Assembly: GCA_017163975.1 (NCBI GenBank)
Contig: JAFFSR010000264.1
Location: forward strand, 6,854,501 to 6,918,500
DNA: 64,000 nt
Source: Anastatus disparis
Taxonomy: Eukaryota; Arthropoda; Insecta; Hymenoptera; Eupelmidae
Reading direction: 5' to 3'
Within the stretch, counting starts at the first letter, position 1, and every line of letters starts with the position of its first letter. The notes under the pieces are model-generated. The model did no database searches. It was not told the origin of the DNA and saw only the letters and a list, made by a program, of their open reading frames with translations. Positions 10,609-21,326 of the stretch are shown piece by piece. A program made the position numbers and the translations under genes.

Positions 10609-11192
10609 CTACCGTAGCCCATTGGATTTTCGCCTCTTGGAACAAGGCACGAAGTTCAACGTCTGCCCCATGAAAAGTTGTAGCGTTGTCACTCCAAACT
10701 TCGGCGGGCGCACCCTTGAAAAACGTCTCAAGGCTGCCAGAAAGGTGAAGGTGGTGAGGTCACTGACTACTTCCAGGTGAACAGCCTTAGTGCATAGGCA
10801 AACGAAGAGTGCTATGTAACCTTTAGATGAACGAATTCCTCGACCGCGTGAAATCTTGACCTGGATGGGCCCTGCATAGTCGACTCCAGTTTTTTGGAAA
10901 GGTCGTGATACTTGGACTCGGGAAGCTGGCAACATTCCCATCAGTTGGCGTGAGCTCTGGTACGGATACACTTTGTGCAGTTGCGGATAGTTTCTCGGAC
11001 CTTTTGTCGACCACTGAGGATCCAGACTCGTTTTATGACAGTGGAGCGAGTCAGTGTGACTCCACCGTGGAAAGTGATTTTGTGAGCCCATTCAATGACG
11101 AGGTTAGTCAAATGACAGTCTTTCGAGATAATGGGCGGATGTCGTTCAGTGAAGGAGAGATTGGATGCTTGGAGTCTTTCTCCTACTCTCAA
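10609..11192 (-). pseudogene. BEL/Pao integrase zinc-binding and core, frameshifted
   Basis: Two overlapping minus-strand frames. 11192-10941 contains the histidine pair region (HLTNLVIEWAH ... FHGG) and NCTKC, the HHCC zinc-binding module. 11091-10609 then carries TGVDYAGPIQVKI (first catalytic Asp), KAVHLEVVSDLT and the strand before the second Asp. At about 10680 the frame slips again, so the expected second-Asp motif is read out of frame. The visible pieces show a retroviral-type DDE integrase that inserts the cDNA. It is inactive here because of at least two frame changes. Confidence 0.9.
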
Positions 11193-11382
11193 AGTGCCTT
11201 CATCGTCCAGACATGGATCTAACGGTGAAAGGCGGTTAGACTTGCTGAGATACTCTCCTTTACGAAGTCTGCTTATCTCCTCGGAGAAGTAGGCTCGTTG
11301 TGACAGTTGAACACATCGGATGAAGGCGCGATTGAGTTCGTGAGGTTGGAGAGGAGAGTGTAGGGATAACCGGTTGTCTTGT

Positions 11383-12137
11383 TCAAGAAGTTCGCGCCAT
11401 CGCAGACATCGTGCGATTCATTCGGGATAAGCTAGAAAATTGTTGAGAGAAATCCTCGATGTATTGAACCTGATGAAGCTGAACGTGCAGTCGTTTCTCA
11501 GGGATGGGTTGGTCGTGCAAAGAGATGCCATCCAAGGTTGGCCAGAAGTCAGGTGACCGGTTGAGCCAAGCTGGGCCGTGCCACCAGAGATCAGACTGGA
11601 GTTCCTCGAGTTTCATTCCTCTTGAAGCTATGTCTGCTGGATTCTCCGAAGAGAGAACGTAGTGCCATCGGTCCTCTGGAATACCCATCTGGATTTCAGC
11701 TACGCAGTGAGATACGAATGTAGTCCAGTTTGATGGCTCTGCTCGCAGCCAGGCAAGCACTATTGTAGAGTCTGATCATGCATCTACGGACGAGGGTGAG
11801 CAGTGTAATCCTTGGAGTACCCTTTGGATGGTTCTAGTCAGTAAGATTGCGGCACATAATTCCAGTCTGGGGATAGTCACGGGTTTGACTGGAGCCACTC
11901 GAGTCCTAGGGGTTAACAATTGAGTTTGAATTTGACCGTTGACCTGTATAATTCTTGTGTACACAGCCGCTGCGTAAGCCACCTGGCTAGCATCAGCAAA
12001 TCCGTGAATTTCAATAATAGAATCTGATGAGGATCCCAACCACCGTGGAATCCGGACCGTAGAGACGTGCTGCAGATCGCTGGTGAATTCGGCCCATGAA
12101 TTAAAGAGGTGGAGAGGAAGGGGCTCATCCCAATCAA
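11383..12137 (-). pseudogene. BEL/Pao RNase H / A17-like region with stops
   Basis: Minus-strand segments 12137-12040 (frame-shifted start) and 12039-11776 plus 11760-11383 (same frame, one TGA near 11773-11775). Recognisable blocks are HGFADASQVAYAAAVY, PRLELCAAILL, VLAWLRAEPSNW and NPADIASRGM, which form the RNase H-like module following the reverse transcriptase in BEL/Pao pol. The TGA falls where the family usually has a Trp codon before a TDS-like motif, as a single G-to-A change would give. The region links the reverse transcriptase to the integrase. Confidence 0.9.
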
Positions 12138-12147
12138 TCTTCCGTTC

Positions 12148-12993
12148 TCATAATTCCTGCAACATAATCTTGGCCCTGATTGTAAGAGGGCTCAGGAATC
12201 CAATGGGATCGAAGAGTCGGGAGATCATTGATAGAAGATCTCTTTTGGTGTTAGAGCAGGACAGCGGTTTGAAAGATGAGGTAAATCGGATGAAATCTGA
12301 TACTGGATCCCAGGATATTCCTAGTGCCTGAATTGGAGAGGCGCTTGAGAAATCCTTCCACGTTGGGCGTAGGAGAACATCCTTTGGGAGATCTTGTAAT
12401 AGAGATTGAGAGTTGGAAACCCACTTATGAAGCTGAAAACCACCGGATCGCAGTAAGGAGATGAGCTCATCTCTTAATGATATGGCCTTAGATTCATCCT
12501 CCGCTCCAGTTACGATGTCATCGACGTATGTATCATGCTTCAGGACTTCGCTAGCATCGGGGAAATTGGTGGATTCATCTTGTGCCAACTGCAACAGCGT
12601 CCGAATAGCTAAGTATGGTGCGCAGGAGAAACCATACGTCACGGTGAGGAGTTGGTAGTGACCCAAGCTGCTGTCCTCCCGCGATTGCTAAAGTATACGC
12701 TGAAGATCAACATCTCGTTCATCGACACGCACTTGTCGATACATTTTGGCGATATCACAACAAAAGGCGTAGCGATGAAACCTCCATCGCGTCATTATCG
12801 TGGCCAGGTCTCTCTGTAGCGGTGGTCCGGTTTACAGAACGTCGTTCAATGATATGCCTGACTTCGTTTTCGACGAGGCATTAAAAACGACTCGGAGTTT
12901 TTTGCATGAGTCCGCCTTTTGCCAGACTCCATGGTGAGGAACATAGTAAATTGGGGTTATAACGGATCACGGTTGAGCAGGATCGCATCTTCT
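12148..12993 (-). pseudogene. BEL/Pao reverse transcriptase, frameshifted
   Basis: The clear part is 12666-12148 on the minus strand. It has TVTYGFSCAPYLAIRTL, the catalytic TYVDDIVTG (YVDD box), GFQLHKWVSNS, LGISWDP and SRLFDPIGFLSPLT. Between 12667 and 12993 the fingers region (YVPHH, NASSKT-like and PDH-type blocks) is only visible as fragments scattered over frames with stops. The enzyme would copy the element RNA into DNA. The YVDD residues themselves are intact, but the 5' half of the domain is destroyed. Confidence 0.92.
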
Positions 12994-13832
12994 CATCTGT
13001 CCGTCTTCTTCATAACTACACATAAAGGCGTGATACTCCTTCTCCAAGTCCTTAGGCATTCGCTGTTGGAGTCGCTGGATTTGATAAGTAGCCGTTGCCG
13101 GAGGTTGTCCCCGAGCTTAGGAAGTAAATGAGACTTGACTGGAAGTCGCACGGTGTATCTCCCGTCTGAACCTCGTCTACAGCTGTTGAGAAACAGCTCT
13201 TCACATATTTGGTCGTCTTTCGACATCCTAGTCTCCGTCGGCACCTCTTCTAATTCCCAAAATCGTCTTAGAAGCTCGTTGGATTCCTCTTGAAGAGAGA
13301 TTGGAGCGCTGAAAGTGCTCAAATTAGATGTTTCTGGATGTCCATGCTCAGTTTGACCGGAGATGATCCAGCCCAAACGAGTTTCTTGAGCCACTGGTGT
13401 TTGAGGTGGACTAAGTTTCAGTCCAGGAAGAATTATCGATCCATACAGATCAGCGCCGATTAATATTTCTACTTTCCCAGGCTTGAAGTAGTCAGAATCG
13501 GATAACGTTATCCCTTGAAGATGTGGCCAATTTGATCTTCCAAGTGTGACTTTTGGAGTGCGAATGCCCAGGTATCGCAGTACGTAGGCTGAGGTTGTGA
13601 TGATGTTATCGTGTAGAATAAGCTGTATAAAGATTTTACGCCGGGAGAAGGTGACATGATGACCTCCGATCGCGCAGACCTCAAGATTTACTCCTTGATA
13701 TGTGGCTCCGAGTTTCTGGGCCAAACTTGAATCGATGAAGAATGCCTCTGAGCCTTGATCGAGAAGACCCCTGACCACTAGCGTTTGGCCTCCTGGTGTT
13801 GAGATGGAGACGCGCACAGTGGCTAATAGCAC
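12993..13832 (-). pseudogene. BEL/Pao aspartic protease region (DUF1758-like)
   Basis: 279 codons open on the minus strand. Near the start VRGLLDQGSEAFFID is the retroviral-type aspartic protease active site in the D-Q-G-S form often seen in BEL/Pao, followed by ILIGADLYGSIILPG and TRLGWIISG (flap and C-terminal strands). The later part, with RFWELEEVP, leads to the start of the reverse transcriptase. It is in the same frame as gag but separated from it by a single TGA at 13836-13838. Confidence 0.92.
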
Positions 13833-13835
13833 GGG

Positions 13836-14783
13836 TCATTGTGTTGAGGATGACTGCACTGTGAGTGGATTGTTTGAGTCAGCATCTCGGCGTATACGTT
13901 TGGTATCATTCTCGGTTAGTGAGGACGATGCCTTTCTTTTCTGCAGGGCATGGAGGGTGGTGTGATGATGAGCTTGGCATGTTTGGCACGTTTTCTTGGA
14001 GGGACAATTTTGTGCTCTGTGTCCTGAGTGGAGGCAATTCATACAGAGTCTCAGTCGCAATACCATTAATTTTCGTTGGTCAGCATTTCCACGTAGATAC
14101 TCGGGGCAGCGACCAAGATAATGATCTTGGTTGCAAGATGGGCAGGTTGCCGATCGGGTTGCAGTTGCGAATGATCGGAGTTGGCGTGCCGGAGGGTTCA
14201 TAGTCCGGTTCGATCCGTGTCGTCCCAGGCCCGAGGGTTCTCCTTGACTGGGTTTCGAGTATTCATTGGTTTTCAGAGCGCGAATGCGGCTTTGAATATA
14301 AGTTTCTAGTTCTTCATAGGTGGGAAAACGTTCTTGCTCTCCGAGGTTCCGTTCCCAATCTTTCCTGGACACAGGATCCATGGCTCTCACACAAAAGAAA
14401 ACAAAGATGTCATCCCAAGTCTCTATCGGTCGACCGATGGCTCGTAACGATTCACGATTGGATCGGATTTTGTCCACTAAAGTCTGGAGGTCACCGGCAT
14501 CTGCTTTTACCAAGGCTTTCAAGGAACAAAGAGCATTGAGGTGAGTCAATGCTATGAGTCGCGTATTGTCGTACCTCTTGAGTAGAATCTGCCAGGCGAT
14601 AGAGTAGTTCGTGGCTATAGTTGAGAGATGCTTGATGGCCATCAGTGCTGGCCCATTGAGTGAAGTTTTGAGGAAATGTAGTCTTTGGACATCTGTAAGC
14701 GATGAGTCTTGGTCAATCAATGAGAGAAACATGTCCCTGAAGGATTCCCAATCCTCTTGAAGGCCTGAGAAGGTTGAAGGCAC
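13836..14783 (-). pseudogene. BEL/Pao gag (DUF1759-like, zinc knuckles)
   Basis: 315 codons on the minus strand. The N-terminal part, FSGLQEDWESFRDMFLSLID, followed by LHFLKTSLNGPA and W.ILLKRYDN-like blocks, is the capsid-like DUF1759 region. Near the C terminus CPSCNQDHYLGRC and CMNCLHSGHRAQNC are zinc knuckles (the second CX2CX4HX4C), then a CQTCQAHHHTTLH motif. It would package the element RNA. The frame ends at TGA 13836-13838, and the next codons continue directly into protease in the same frame. Confidence 0.92.
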
Positions 14784-14802
14784 AATTCGCGGGAGGTGAC
14801 TT

Positions 14803-15090
14803 CTAAGTCCAAGCGCTCCAAAACATCACATCATATAAACTTCCAAGGATACGGTCGTATTCTCGTTGAGTAGTAGCATAAGCGTCATTTTGAAAGTATG
14901 GATAACGACGCAATAAGGATCTTTTCGCTAGCTTATGATGGTTCTCGGTGTATTGTTTCCATAATGATTGAATAGTTTCGATATGTGCCTTGGTAGTCCC
15001 GAGAGTTGGAGATCCGGAGCGAGTGACCACGTCCCCTTCGAAGTTTATTATACGCATTGCAACCGCTTCGAGGCGCTCTAGACGTGACAT
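14803..15090 (-). pseudogene. BEL/Pao gag N-terminal segment
   Basis: 95 codons from an ATG at 15090 on the minus strand (MSRLERLEAVAMRII ...), with a helical, KQYTENHHKLAKRS-type sequence typical of the first part of BEL/Pao gag. A frame change between 14803 and 14783 separates it from the DUF1759 part. The ATG is the first sensible start after the roughly 1-kb leader. Confidence 0.75.
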
Positions 15091-15720
15091 TCTGAATTTT
15101 CTCTAAATGTAGAGATTTGGCTTTTGACTTCTGATGCTGATTATCTTAGAAGGGTAAATGTTCCCAGGGACGTCGTGCTGAAACAAAAGATTGTTAAGGC
15201 CTAAGAACGACAAAGCGATATGTGGCATAAGATGCCCCGCCCGTCCTGTTATTATTTAGACAGATCGAAAGAATTGATAATTTATAAACACATTCATAAA
15301 CCCATAAGCATGTACAACAAGTTTTCGTTTCAGTGAGAAGGAAATGATTTAAAAAATTGTAATTTAGTTCTCATAAATTCTTTTCATGAAACAATTCATT
15401 CACAAAACTTGATCTCATAATTATGTTCTTAATATATATAAGTTCCCCCCTCCCCTTTGGCAATTCTTCAGAAAAAAAAAAAAAAATTTTGCGATGCTTC
15501 AAAAAATTTCTATTTTAACATCAAAATCAAAATTTATTAAAGCCTTATACTTGATTTTTTACAAATAAACTCATATCCACCGAAATAAATGAAGAACAAA
15601 TCAACATTTTTAACCTTGAAGTGCGAGTCAAATTTTATTGAAACATCATATTTAATTAAGCAAAAAACTCTATATTATAAAAAATTAAATCAAAATTGTT
15701 TGAAAACAACGCTTATCGTA

Positions 15721-16062
15721 TTACAGAAAAAACGCGGGAAGCACGCGTAGATGATGCTTCGTTCGTCCCCTCCTTCGCACCACAGACAACCTTAGGAGCC
15801 TTAGAAAAAAGGCGGGAAGCACGCGTCAACGTTACTTCGTCTGTCTTTGTGTCAAGAGACAGGCAACTTAAGAGCCCAAGAAAAAAGACGGGAAGCACGT
15901 GTCGACGTTACTTCGTCTGTCCTCTCTTTCGAGCAACAGACAACTTGAGGACCTTCGAAAAAAGGCGGGAAGCGTGTGTGGACACTGCTTCGTCTATCCT
16001 CTCTGTCGAGCGGTAGACAACTTGAGAGCCTTAGAAAAAAGGCGGGAAATACGCGTCGAATT
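15721..16062. repeat. ~77-bp tandem repeat in BEL/Pao leader
   Basis: The block GCGGGAAGCACGCGT recurs at about 15734, 15812, 15888, 15965 and 16042 (spacing 76-78 bp), with AGACAACTTGAGAGCCTTAG between. It lies in the untranslated leader between the 5' LTR and gag. Open frames across it (15696-16177) are repeat artefacts. Confidence 0.9.
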
Positions 16063-16092
16063 CAACAAACAATCTCCTCTCTTCCTCTTGGA

Positions 16093-16112
16093 GGATCCGG
16101 CTCGAAGGACCA
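16093..16112 (-). promoter_or_regulatory. Primer-binding site candidate of BEL/Pao element
   Basis: On the minus strand TGGTCCTTCGAGCCGGATCC begins 6 nt after the end of the 5' LTR. It starts with TGG, complementary to a tRNA 3' CCA. I did not assign the tRNA. Confidence 0.75.
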
Positions 16113-16118
16113 GAAAAA

Positions 16119-16432
16119 TGTATGACTGGGAGCCAGGAAAGGTGAAAAGAAGAAGAAAGGATGTGAAACGCACGTAAATTCAAATCTTTAATTTTATTAG
16201 GAATCAACACAATGACTGGAAACACTGCATTAACGGAAAACTACAGAAAACTGAAAGTAACACTTGCACACTTGAGAAACAACAAATTACAAACTCAGAT
16301 CCAATCGGCGACCGACCGGTTGCGTTGCTCATGAGAGACTGACCGCCTCGGATCGCGCGCAACTCTCAAGACCCCTCAAATCTCCACTCCTCATGCGCAG
16401 AACAAAGAACTCACGCGGAGCGCGTCCGAACA
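16119..16432 (-). repeat. 5' LTR of BEL/Pao element
   Basis: 314 bp. It differs from the 3' LTR by about six substitutions, no indels seen. Confidence 0.95.
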
Positions 16433-16437
16433 TAGCT
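16433..16437. repeat. TAGCT target-site duplication (right)
   Basis: Matches 9621-9625 exactly. Confidence 0.9.
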
Positions 16438-16641
16438 AAAATAAGAAACATTTGCTTGCGCGAGCATGTTTAAACAATGCAGGAAAGAGGAGGCTCACCA
16501 TCAAATATTATAGAGAAAGAAAGAAGAAGAGGAAAAACGCAATATATCGCTTGTTTATAGATTATTTTTGAAATTATTTCTTAATATAGTTTTGTAAATA
16601 CATTAAGGGGATGTAATAGGATGCATGATTTATACATAGTT

Positions 16642-16802
16642 ACCGACATTGCAGTTTTCCAAATTTTTTATATTTATTCAAAAATTTTCCGAAATATCTC
16701 TGTATTAAGCTTTTTATTAGTGAAAATTGAAGGCTGTAATATAGAGATATTTTTAAAACTTTTAGTTTAAGAATCGAAAACTTGGAAAACTGTAATGTCG
16801 GT
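16642..16802. repeat. Small foldback repeat
   Basis: ACCGACATTGCAGTTTTCCA (16642-16661) pairs with TGGAAAACTGTAATGTCGGT (16783-16802) with one mismatch, and the interior also pairs partly. A diverged relative is visible at about 37370-37530. Confidence 0.7.
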
Positions 16803-16978
16803 TTTTTACATTCCCTTAAATACAAATTTCGCGCGCAGACTTACATTTTGCATAATTTTATAACCTAAAATACTCGTGTTTATACATCGAATTGCAAGTG
16901 TATCATACTTTAAAAGTTGGGGAGTATCTCCTACTTTCCAACGTACCGTTACCGTAACTCTTACTCCTCTACCCCCAA

Positions 16979-17702
16979 TTAAGGGTCTGCTTTGGACCTA
17001 CTTTACCGATCGAAAATAGCTAAAAAAGATATTTCGTTTTTCTGTTAGAAATACATATCGGAATTGTTTGTACTTGTAAATATCAATTCATTTCAAACAA
17101 ATGAGAAGCCAGTGCGTGTAAATTTGTCGAAATTTTAAGAGCAAGCGAAAAAAAATCATGTTACTACCGTAGATTTCGACTTACGCTTGAACGGTACAAC
17201 GTACGTGATTTTTATTCTTGAAAAGGTTTCATTTATTTAAAATGAATTACGGATAAGTCTAATAGTGAAGAAAATCGATAAGAAGCAAAATTATTATTTT
17301 TTAGCGCTCTGTGTGAGTATACTCAGCTGACTGTCGCCATGTTGCCAACCTCATACAAAAATTATGCTTTGCTCCTAAAAAATAATAATTTTGCTTTTTA
17401 TCAATTTGCTTTACGATTAGACTTTTCCGCCATGTATTTTAAATAAATGAAACCATTCTAAAATCACGTACGTCGTACCGTTCAAGCGTAAGTCGAAATC
17501 TACGATAGTGACATGATTTTTTCCGCTCGCTCTTAAAATTTCGACAAATTTACACGATTCTGCTTCTCATTTGTTTGAAATGTATTGATATTTTGAAATG
17601 TATATAAGTACAAACAATCCCGATATTTATTTCTATAAAAAAAACGAAATATCTTTTTTAGCTATTTTTGATCGGTAAAGTAGGTCCAAAGCAGACCCTT
17701 AA
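16979..17702. mobile_element. TTAA-flanked foldback MITE (724 bp)
   Basis: TTAAGGGTCTGCTTTGGACC at the left and its reverse complement ending GCAGACCCTTAA at the right. The arms continue through TACTTTACCGATC, the CGTACGTGATTTT block and TAATAATTTTGCTT, so most of the element folds on itself. No ORF. TTAA at both ends (16979-16982, 17699-17702). Confidence 0.9.
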
Positions 17703-18065
17703 GAGCAGGTCGTATATCTCTGTCCTTTTCTAATTAAAGAATTAATTTTTTTGCAAATAGCTAGATAGCCCCATCTCGTATAATAAAAAGCAAGATTTTC
17801 TTTGATGAGGAAAAATTATTTTTATCGATTCATTTTGAAGAAAACCTTGAAAAACTTGAAAAATAGAGGTTAGGATGGACAATTCAGTTTTTCAAAGTTT
17901 TCTTAAAAGCGAAGCGATAAAAATAATTTTTCCTCATAAAAGAGAATCTTGCTTTTTATTATACGAGATGGGGCTTTCTTCTTATTTTTTGCTACAATTA
18001 TTAATTTTTGTGAAAAAATCAATTCTTTGATGAGAAAAGGACAGATATACTCGACCTCCTCTTAA
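17699..18065. mobile_element. TTAA-flanked foldback MITE (367 bp)
   Basis: Begins TTAAGAGCAGGTCGTATATC and ends GACCTCCTCTTAA. The interior is a palindrome around CTTGAAAAATAGAGGTTAGG, with GCCCCATCTCGTATAATA on both arms. It shares its first TTAA (17699-17702) with the previous MITE. It is homologous to 8095-8430 within the larger element. Confidence 0.9.
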
Positions 18066-18092
18066 GAGTTAAACTTACGACGATAGGGACAA

Positions 18093-18754
18093 ACTAGGAG
18101 AGTATCAGACCTCCGGATCACGGATTTTGCTCAAACTTTGGGATAAGTTTTCAGATGTCAAAATATGAAAGGGAACAGAATTTTAGATCCCAACGCTCAA
18201 TATTTCCCTAGTTACAGGCAATTAGAGAAAATCACTAAAAAAGTTACTAGATTTTCAAACGCATATAGTTAGCATTGATAGCTAGGAGCTTGAAACTTTT
18301 TTTAAATGAGAGCTGAGCTCAAATCCTTTCGAAATAGTAGTTATAGCATGTCAAAATATTATTTTTTCCCAAAGTTATAGCGTGATAAACATTGGGCCTG
18401 ATTTTACTTTTTAAAACATTAATTAATAACAAAAGCTGAAATCAGGCCCAATGTTTATCACGCTATAACTTTGGGAAAAAATAATATTTTGACATTCTAT
18501 AACTACTATTCCGAAAGGATTTGAGCTCAGCTCTCATTTAAAAAAAGTATCAAGCTCCTAGCTATCAATGCTAAGTAACTATATGCGTTTGAAAATCTAG
18601 TAACTTTTTTAGTGATTTTCTCTAATTGCCTGTAATTAAGGAAATATTGAGCGTTGGGATCTAAAATTTTGTTTCCTTTCATATTTTGACATCTGAAAAC
18701 TTATCCCAAAGTTTTAGCAAAATCCGTGATCCGGAGGTCTCATACTCTCCTAGT
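18093..18754. mobile_element. Foldback element FB-b
   Basis: 662 bp. Ends ACTAGGAGAGTATCAGACCT and (inverted) ACTAGGAGAGTATGAGACCT. Arms of about 310 bp meet near TTAATTAATAACAAAAGCTG. Same family as FB-a and FB-c. Confidence 0.92.
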
Positions 18755-18798
18755 AAATATAACTCTTAAAGTCTTTCAGAGAGTGTAGTTTACGCTTC

Positions 18799-19090
18799 TC
18801 AACCCTTAAAAATTAAAAAAACTACCTAAATAAGGAAGAAAAAAATACTTAAAAATCAAAAACGAAGATAAAATATTTTTTAACTATTTTTTTCTTCCAG
18901 TTATAATTGCGGTAGTACCAACATAAAATAAGTAAGTAAAATTGACTTACATATTGCATGCTGTATGTTGGTACTACCACAATTATGACTTGAAGGAAAA
19001 AATAATTAGAAAGTAAACCATCTTTATTTTTCGTCATCAAGTACTTTTTACCCTTTTATCGGGGCAGTTTCTTAATTCTTAAAGGGTTGA
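18799..19090. mobile_element. Small imperfect foldback MITE (~290 bp)
   Basis: Left TCAACCCTTAAAAATTAA pairs imperfectly with TTAATTCTTAAAGGGTTGA at the right. Internally ATAATTGCGGTAGTACCAAC pairs with GTTGGTACTACCACAATTAT. No coding. Confidence 0.7.
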
Positions 19091-20014
19091 AAGAGATAAA
19101 CTAATAGCATACCCGGGCATAGCATGGAATAACGATTATTTCAAACTATGTTTTGTTAATTTCGCTTTTATCGTTTGAAAATTATGGCGGCGCAAAAATA
19201 GGGGCAGATTCTCACCGTTTCTTGGGATCCCTCTCTGCTATTTTTTTAGAAGCTTAGAATTAGTTACTTTTTGTTAGAGCTTCATCAATTATGCTAGTTT
19301 TCACAAAATAAATAAAATTTACTACTGTTTGTTAGGAATGATGGTGTATTTTAAATTCTCATGCTTATATATTTATAAAAAGAGCATCAACATTGTAGAT
19401 TTCGACTGAGGAATTAAAGGAACTTGAATTTTTGATTGTTTGTTACGGCAAGCAATGCACACGCGTGCGCACGCGCACGCTCACATGAATTTTTACATTT
19501 TGAAATATTTTTTTGATCGATAATATAAATGTTAAAGAGCTATTTATTTCACTTGCTAATTTCAGTATAGATAGATCTAGATTGGTTAGCTAGTTAAATG
19601 ATAGGCTTGAATTTTGCAATAAATTTATAAAATTATTTGCAAAAAACTTTAAAGCTAGAATTCTGAATTATTATCATAAAATAATAAATATTGAATTCTT
19701 TAATTACTGTCTCTTTTGATGTATATGGTGAGTTAATTTTAATAGTAAGTTTATTTCATAAAAGTATAACATTCTTAATGCTATCAATATTAAATGTAAT
19801 TAATTATTTTTTACTCTCATAATTATCAAGTAAGTACTTTTGTTAATGAAATCTTTTCAGTTTCGATATAATTTATTAATTTTTTGAAATATTTTTTCAG
19901 TATTTAATTATATTATCATATAAATTTATGTTTCGAAAAGAATGAAAAAAGCGAGTTTTAAGCTGTAATCAAACTCATATTTTGGCTTTTCATTGAAAGA
20001 AATCAAAGCTGAAT
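19091..20014. other. AT-rich sequence before the Jockey-like relic
   Basis: No gene seen. A 29-bp alternating purine-pyrimidine run rich in CG (19456-19484) stands out. The rest may be the 5' region of the retrotransposon that follows. Confidence 0.35.
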
Positions 20015-20660
20015 TTATGGCACATCTGCTCTTGAGTTTGCCATTATGCGCAATTGGATAAATCAAATTTAACGTGAATTTTTGGCTCTCTCGGAAACGT
20101 TTCTGTCAGCTTTTGATGATGACGCTATTTTATTCATTACAGATTACAATTTATTTAGATTAGGCAGAGTTGGTTAGGAAGGGGGTGGCGTTGCAGTGTA
20201 TATTCGTGACGAATTTAAGATTAATATCTTATATCATCCTGATCCCCTTTTCAACAATAAGTTAGAGTACTTAATACTTGATTTTAAAGTCGCGAATGAG
20301 AAGTTTGTTTTCGTTGTAATTTATGCTCATTCTAAGGCTACTTATCCTGAAGATATTTTTAATGTCTTATCTGGCCTTAGTAACAAATACCAAAATATCT
20401 GATAGGCGATTGGAATTTAAATCTGCTAGTGCATAACCACGCTTCATTGTTTTTTAGAACTAATGTTGAATCACTTTCGCTTAACATAGTTCCATCGGAA
20501 GCGACTCATCGTGTCTTAACTGAGAGCTCAAAATCACATACTTGGCTCGTTTTGTTTATAGTATATATATGCTGACTAAGTACTGTCTTATTCTAAATTT
20601 GAGGCGTCATTCATAGCGGGTCATGATCTGATCGAGTTGAAGTTCAAACTATCTAGACTT

Positions 20661-21326
20661 ACTAGGAGAGTATCAGACCTCCGGATCACGGATTTTGCTC
20701 AAACTTTGGGATAAGTTTTCAGATGTCAAAATATGAAAGGAAACAAAATTTTAGACCCCAACGCTCAATATTTCCCTAGTTACAGGCAATTAAAGAAAAT
20801 CACTGAAAAAATTACTAGATTTTTAAGCGCATATAGTTCTTTAGTATTGATAGCTAGAAGCTTAAAACTTTTTTTAAATGAAAGCTGAGCTCAAATCCTT
20901 TCGAAATAGTAGTTATAGCATGTCAAAATATTATTTTTTCCCAAAGTTATAGCGTGATAAACATTGGACCTGATTTTTCTTTTTAAAACATTAATTAATA
21001 ACAAAAGCTGAAAATGGGTCTAATGTTTATTACGCTATAACTTTGGGAAAAAATAATATTTTGACATGCTATAACTACTATTTCGAAAGGATTTGAGCTC
21101 AGCTTTCATTTAAAAAAAGTTTCAAGCTCCTAGCTATCAATGCTAAGGAACTATATGCGTTTAAAAATCTAGTAACTTTTTTAGTGATTTTCTTTAATTG
21201 CCTGTAACTAGGGAAATATTAAGCGTTGTGGTCTAAAATTTTGTTTCCTTTCATATTTTGACATCTGAAAACTTATCCAAACGTTTAAGCAAAATCCGTG
21301 ATCCGGAGGTCTGATACTCTCCTAGT
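20661..21326. mobile_element. Foldback element FB-c
   Basis: 666 bp. Ends ACTAGGAGAGTATCAGACCT in both orientations. Arms are nearly complementary, and it is very close to FB-b in sequence. It is inserted between the endonuclease and linker regions of the Jockey-like relic. Confidence 0.93.

Larger units (their letters stand above)
9626..16432 (-). mobile_element. BEL/Pao LTR retrotransposon, full length, coding-dead
   Basis: A 6807-bp element read on the minus strand. Two 314-bp LTRs (9626-9939 and 16119-16432) begin TGTATGACTGGG and end CCGAACA in plus sense. They are flanked by the 5-bp duplication TAGCT, and 5 bp is usual for BEL/Pao. A primer-binding-site candidate adjoins the 5' LTR and a purine tract adjoins the 3' LTR. 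Order of domains: gag (DUF1759-type plus zinc knuckles), aspartic protease, reverse transcriptase, RNase H/A17-like region, integrase, DUF5641-like tail, as expected for the family. The LTRs differ at about 6 of 314 positions by eye, so insertion is fairly recent. At least five frame changes and several stops make the coding region non-functional. Confidence 0.97.

Noticed and set aside
10481..14544. Plus-strand open frames opposite the BEL/Pao genes
   Set aside because: They are antisense shadows of gag-pol; only the minus strand shows protease, YVDD and integrase motifs.
15696..16177. Open frames with Arg/Glu-rich repeats
   Set aside because: They are translations of the 77-bp leader repeat in two frames with no start context.
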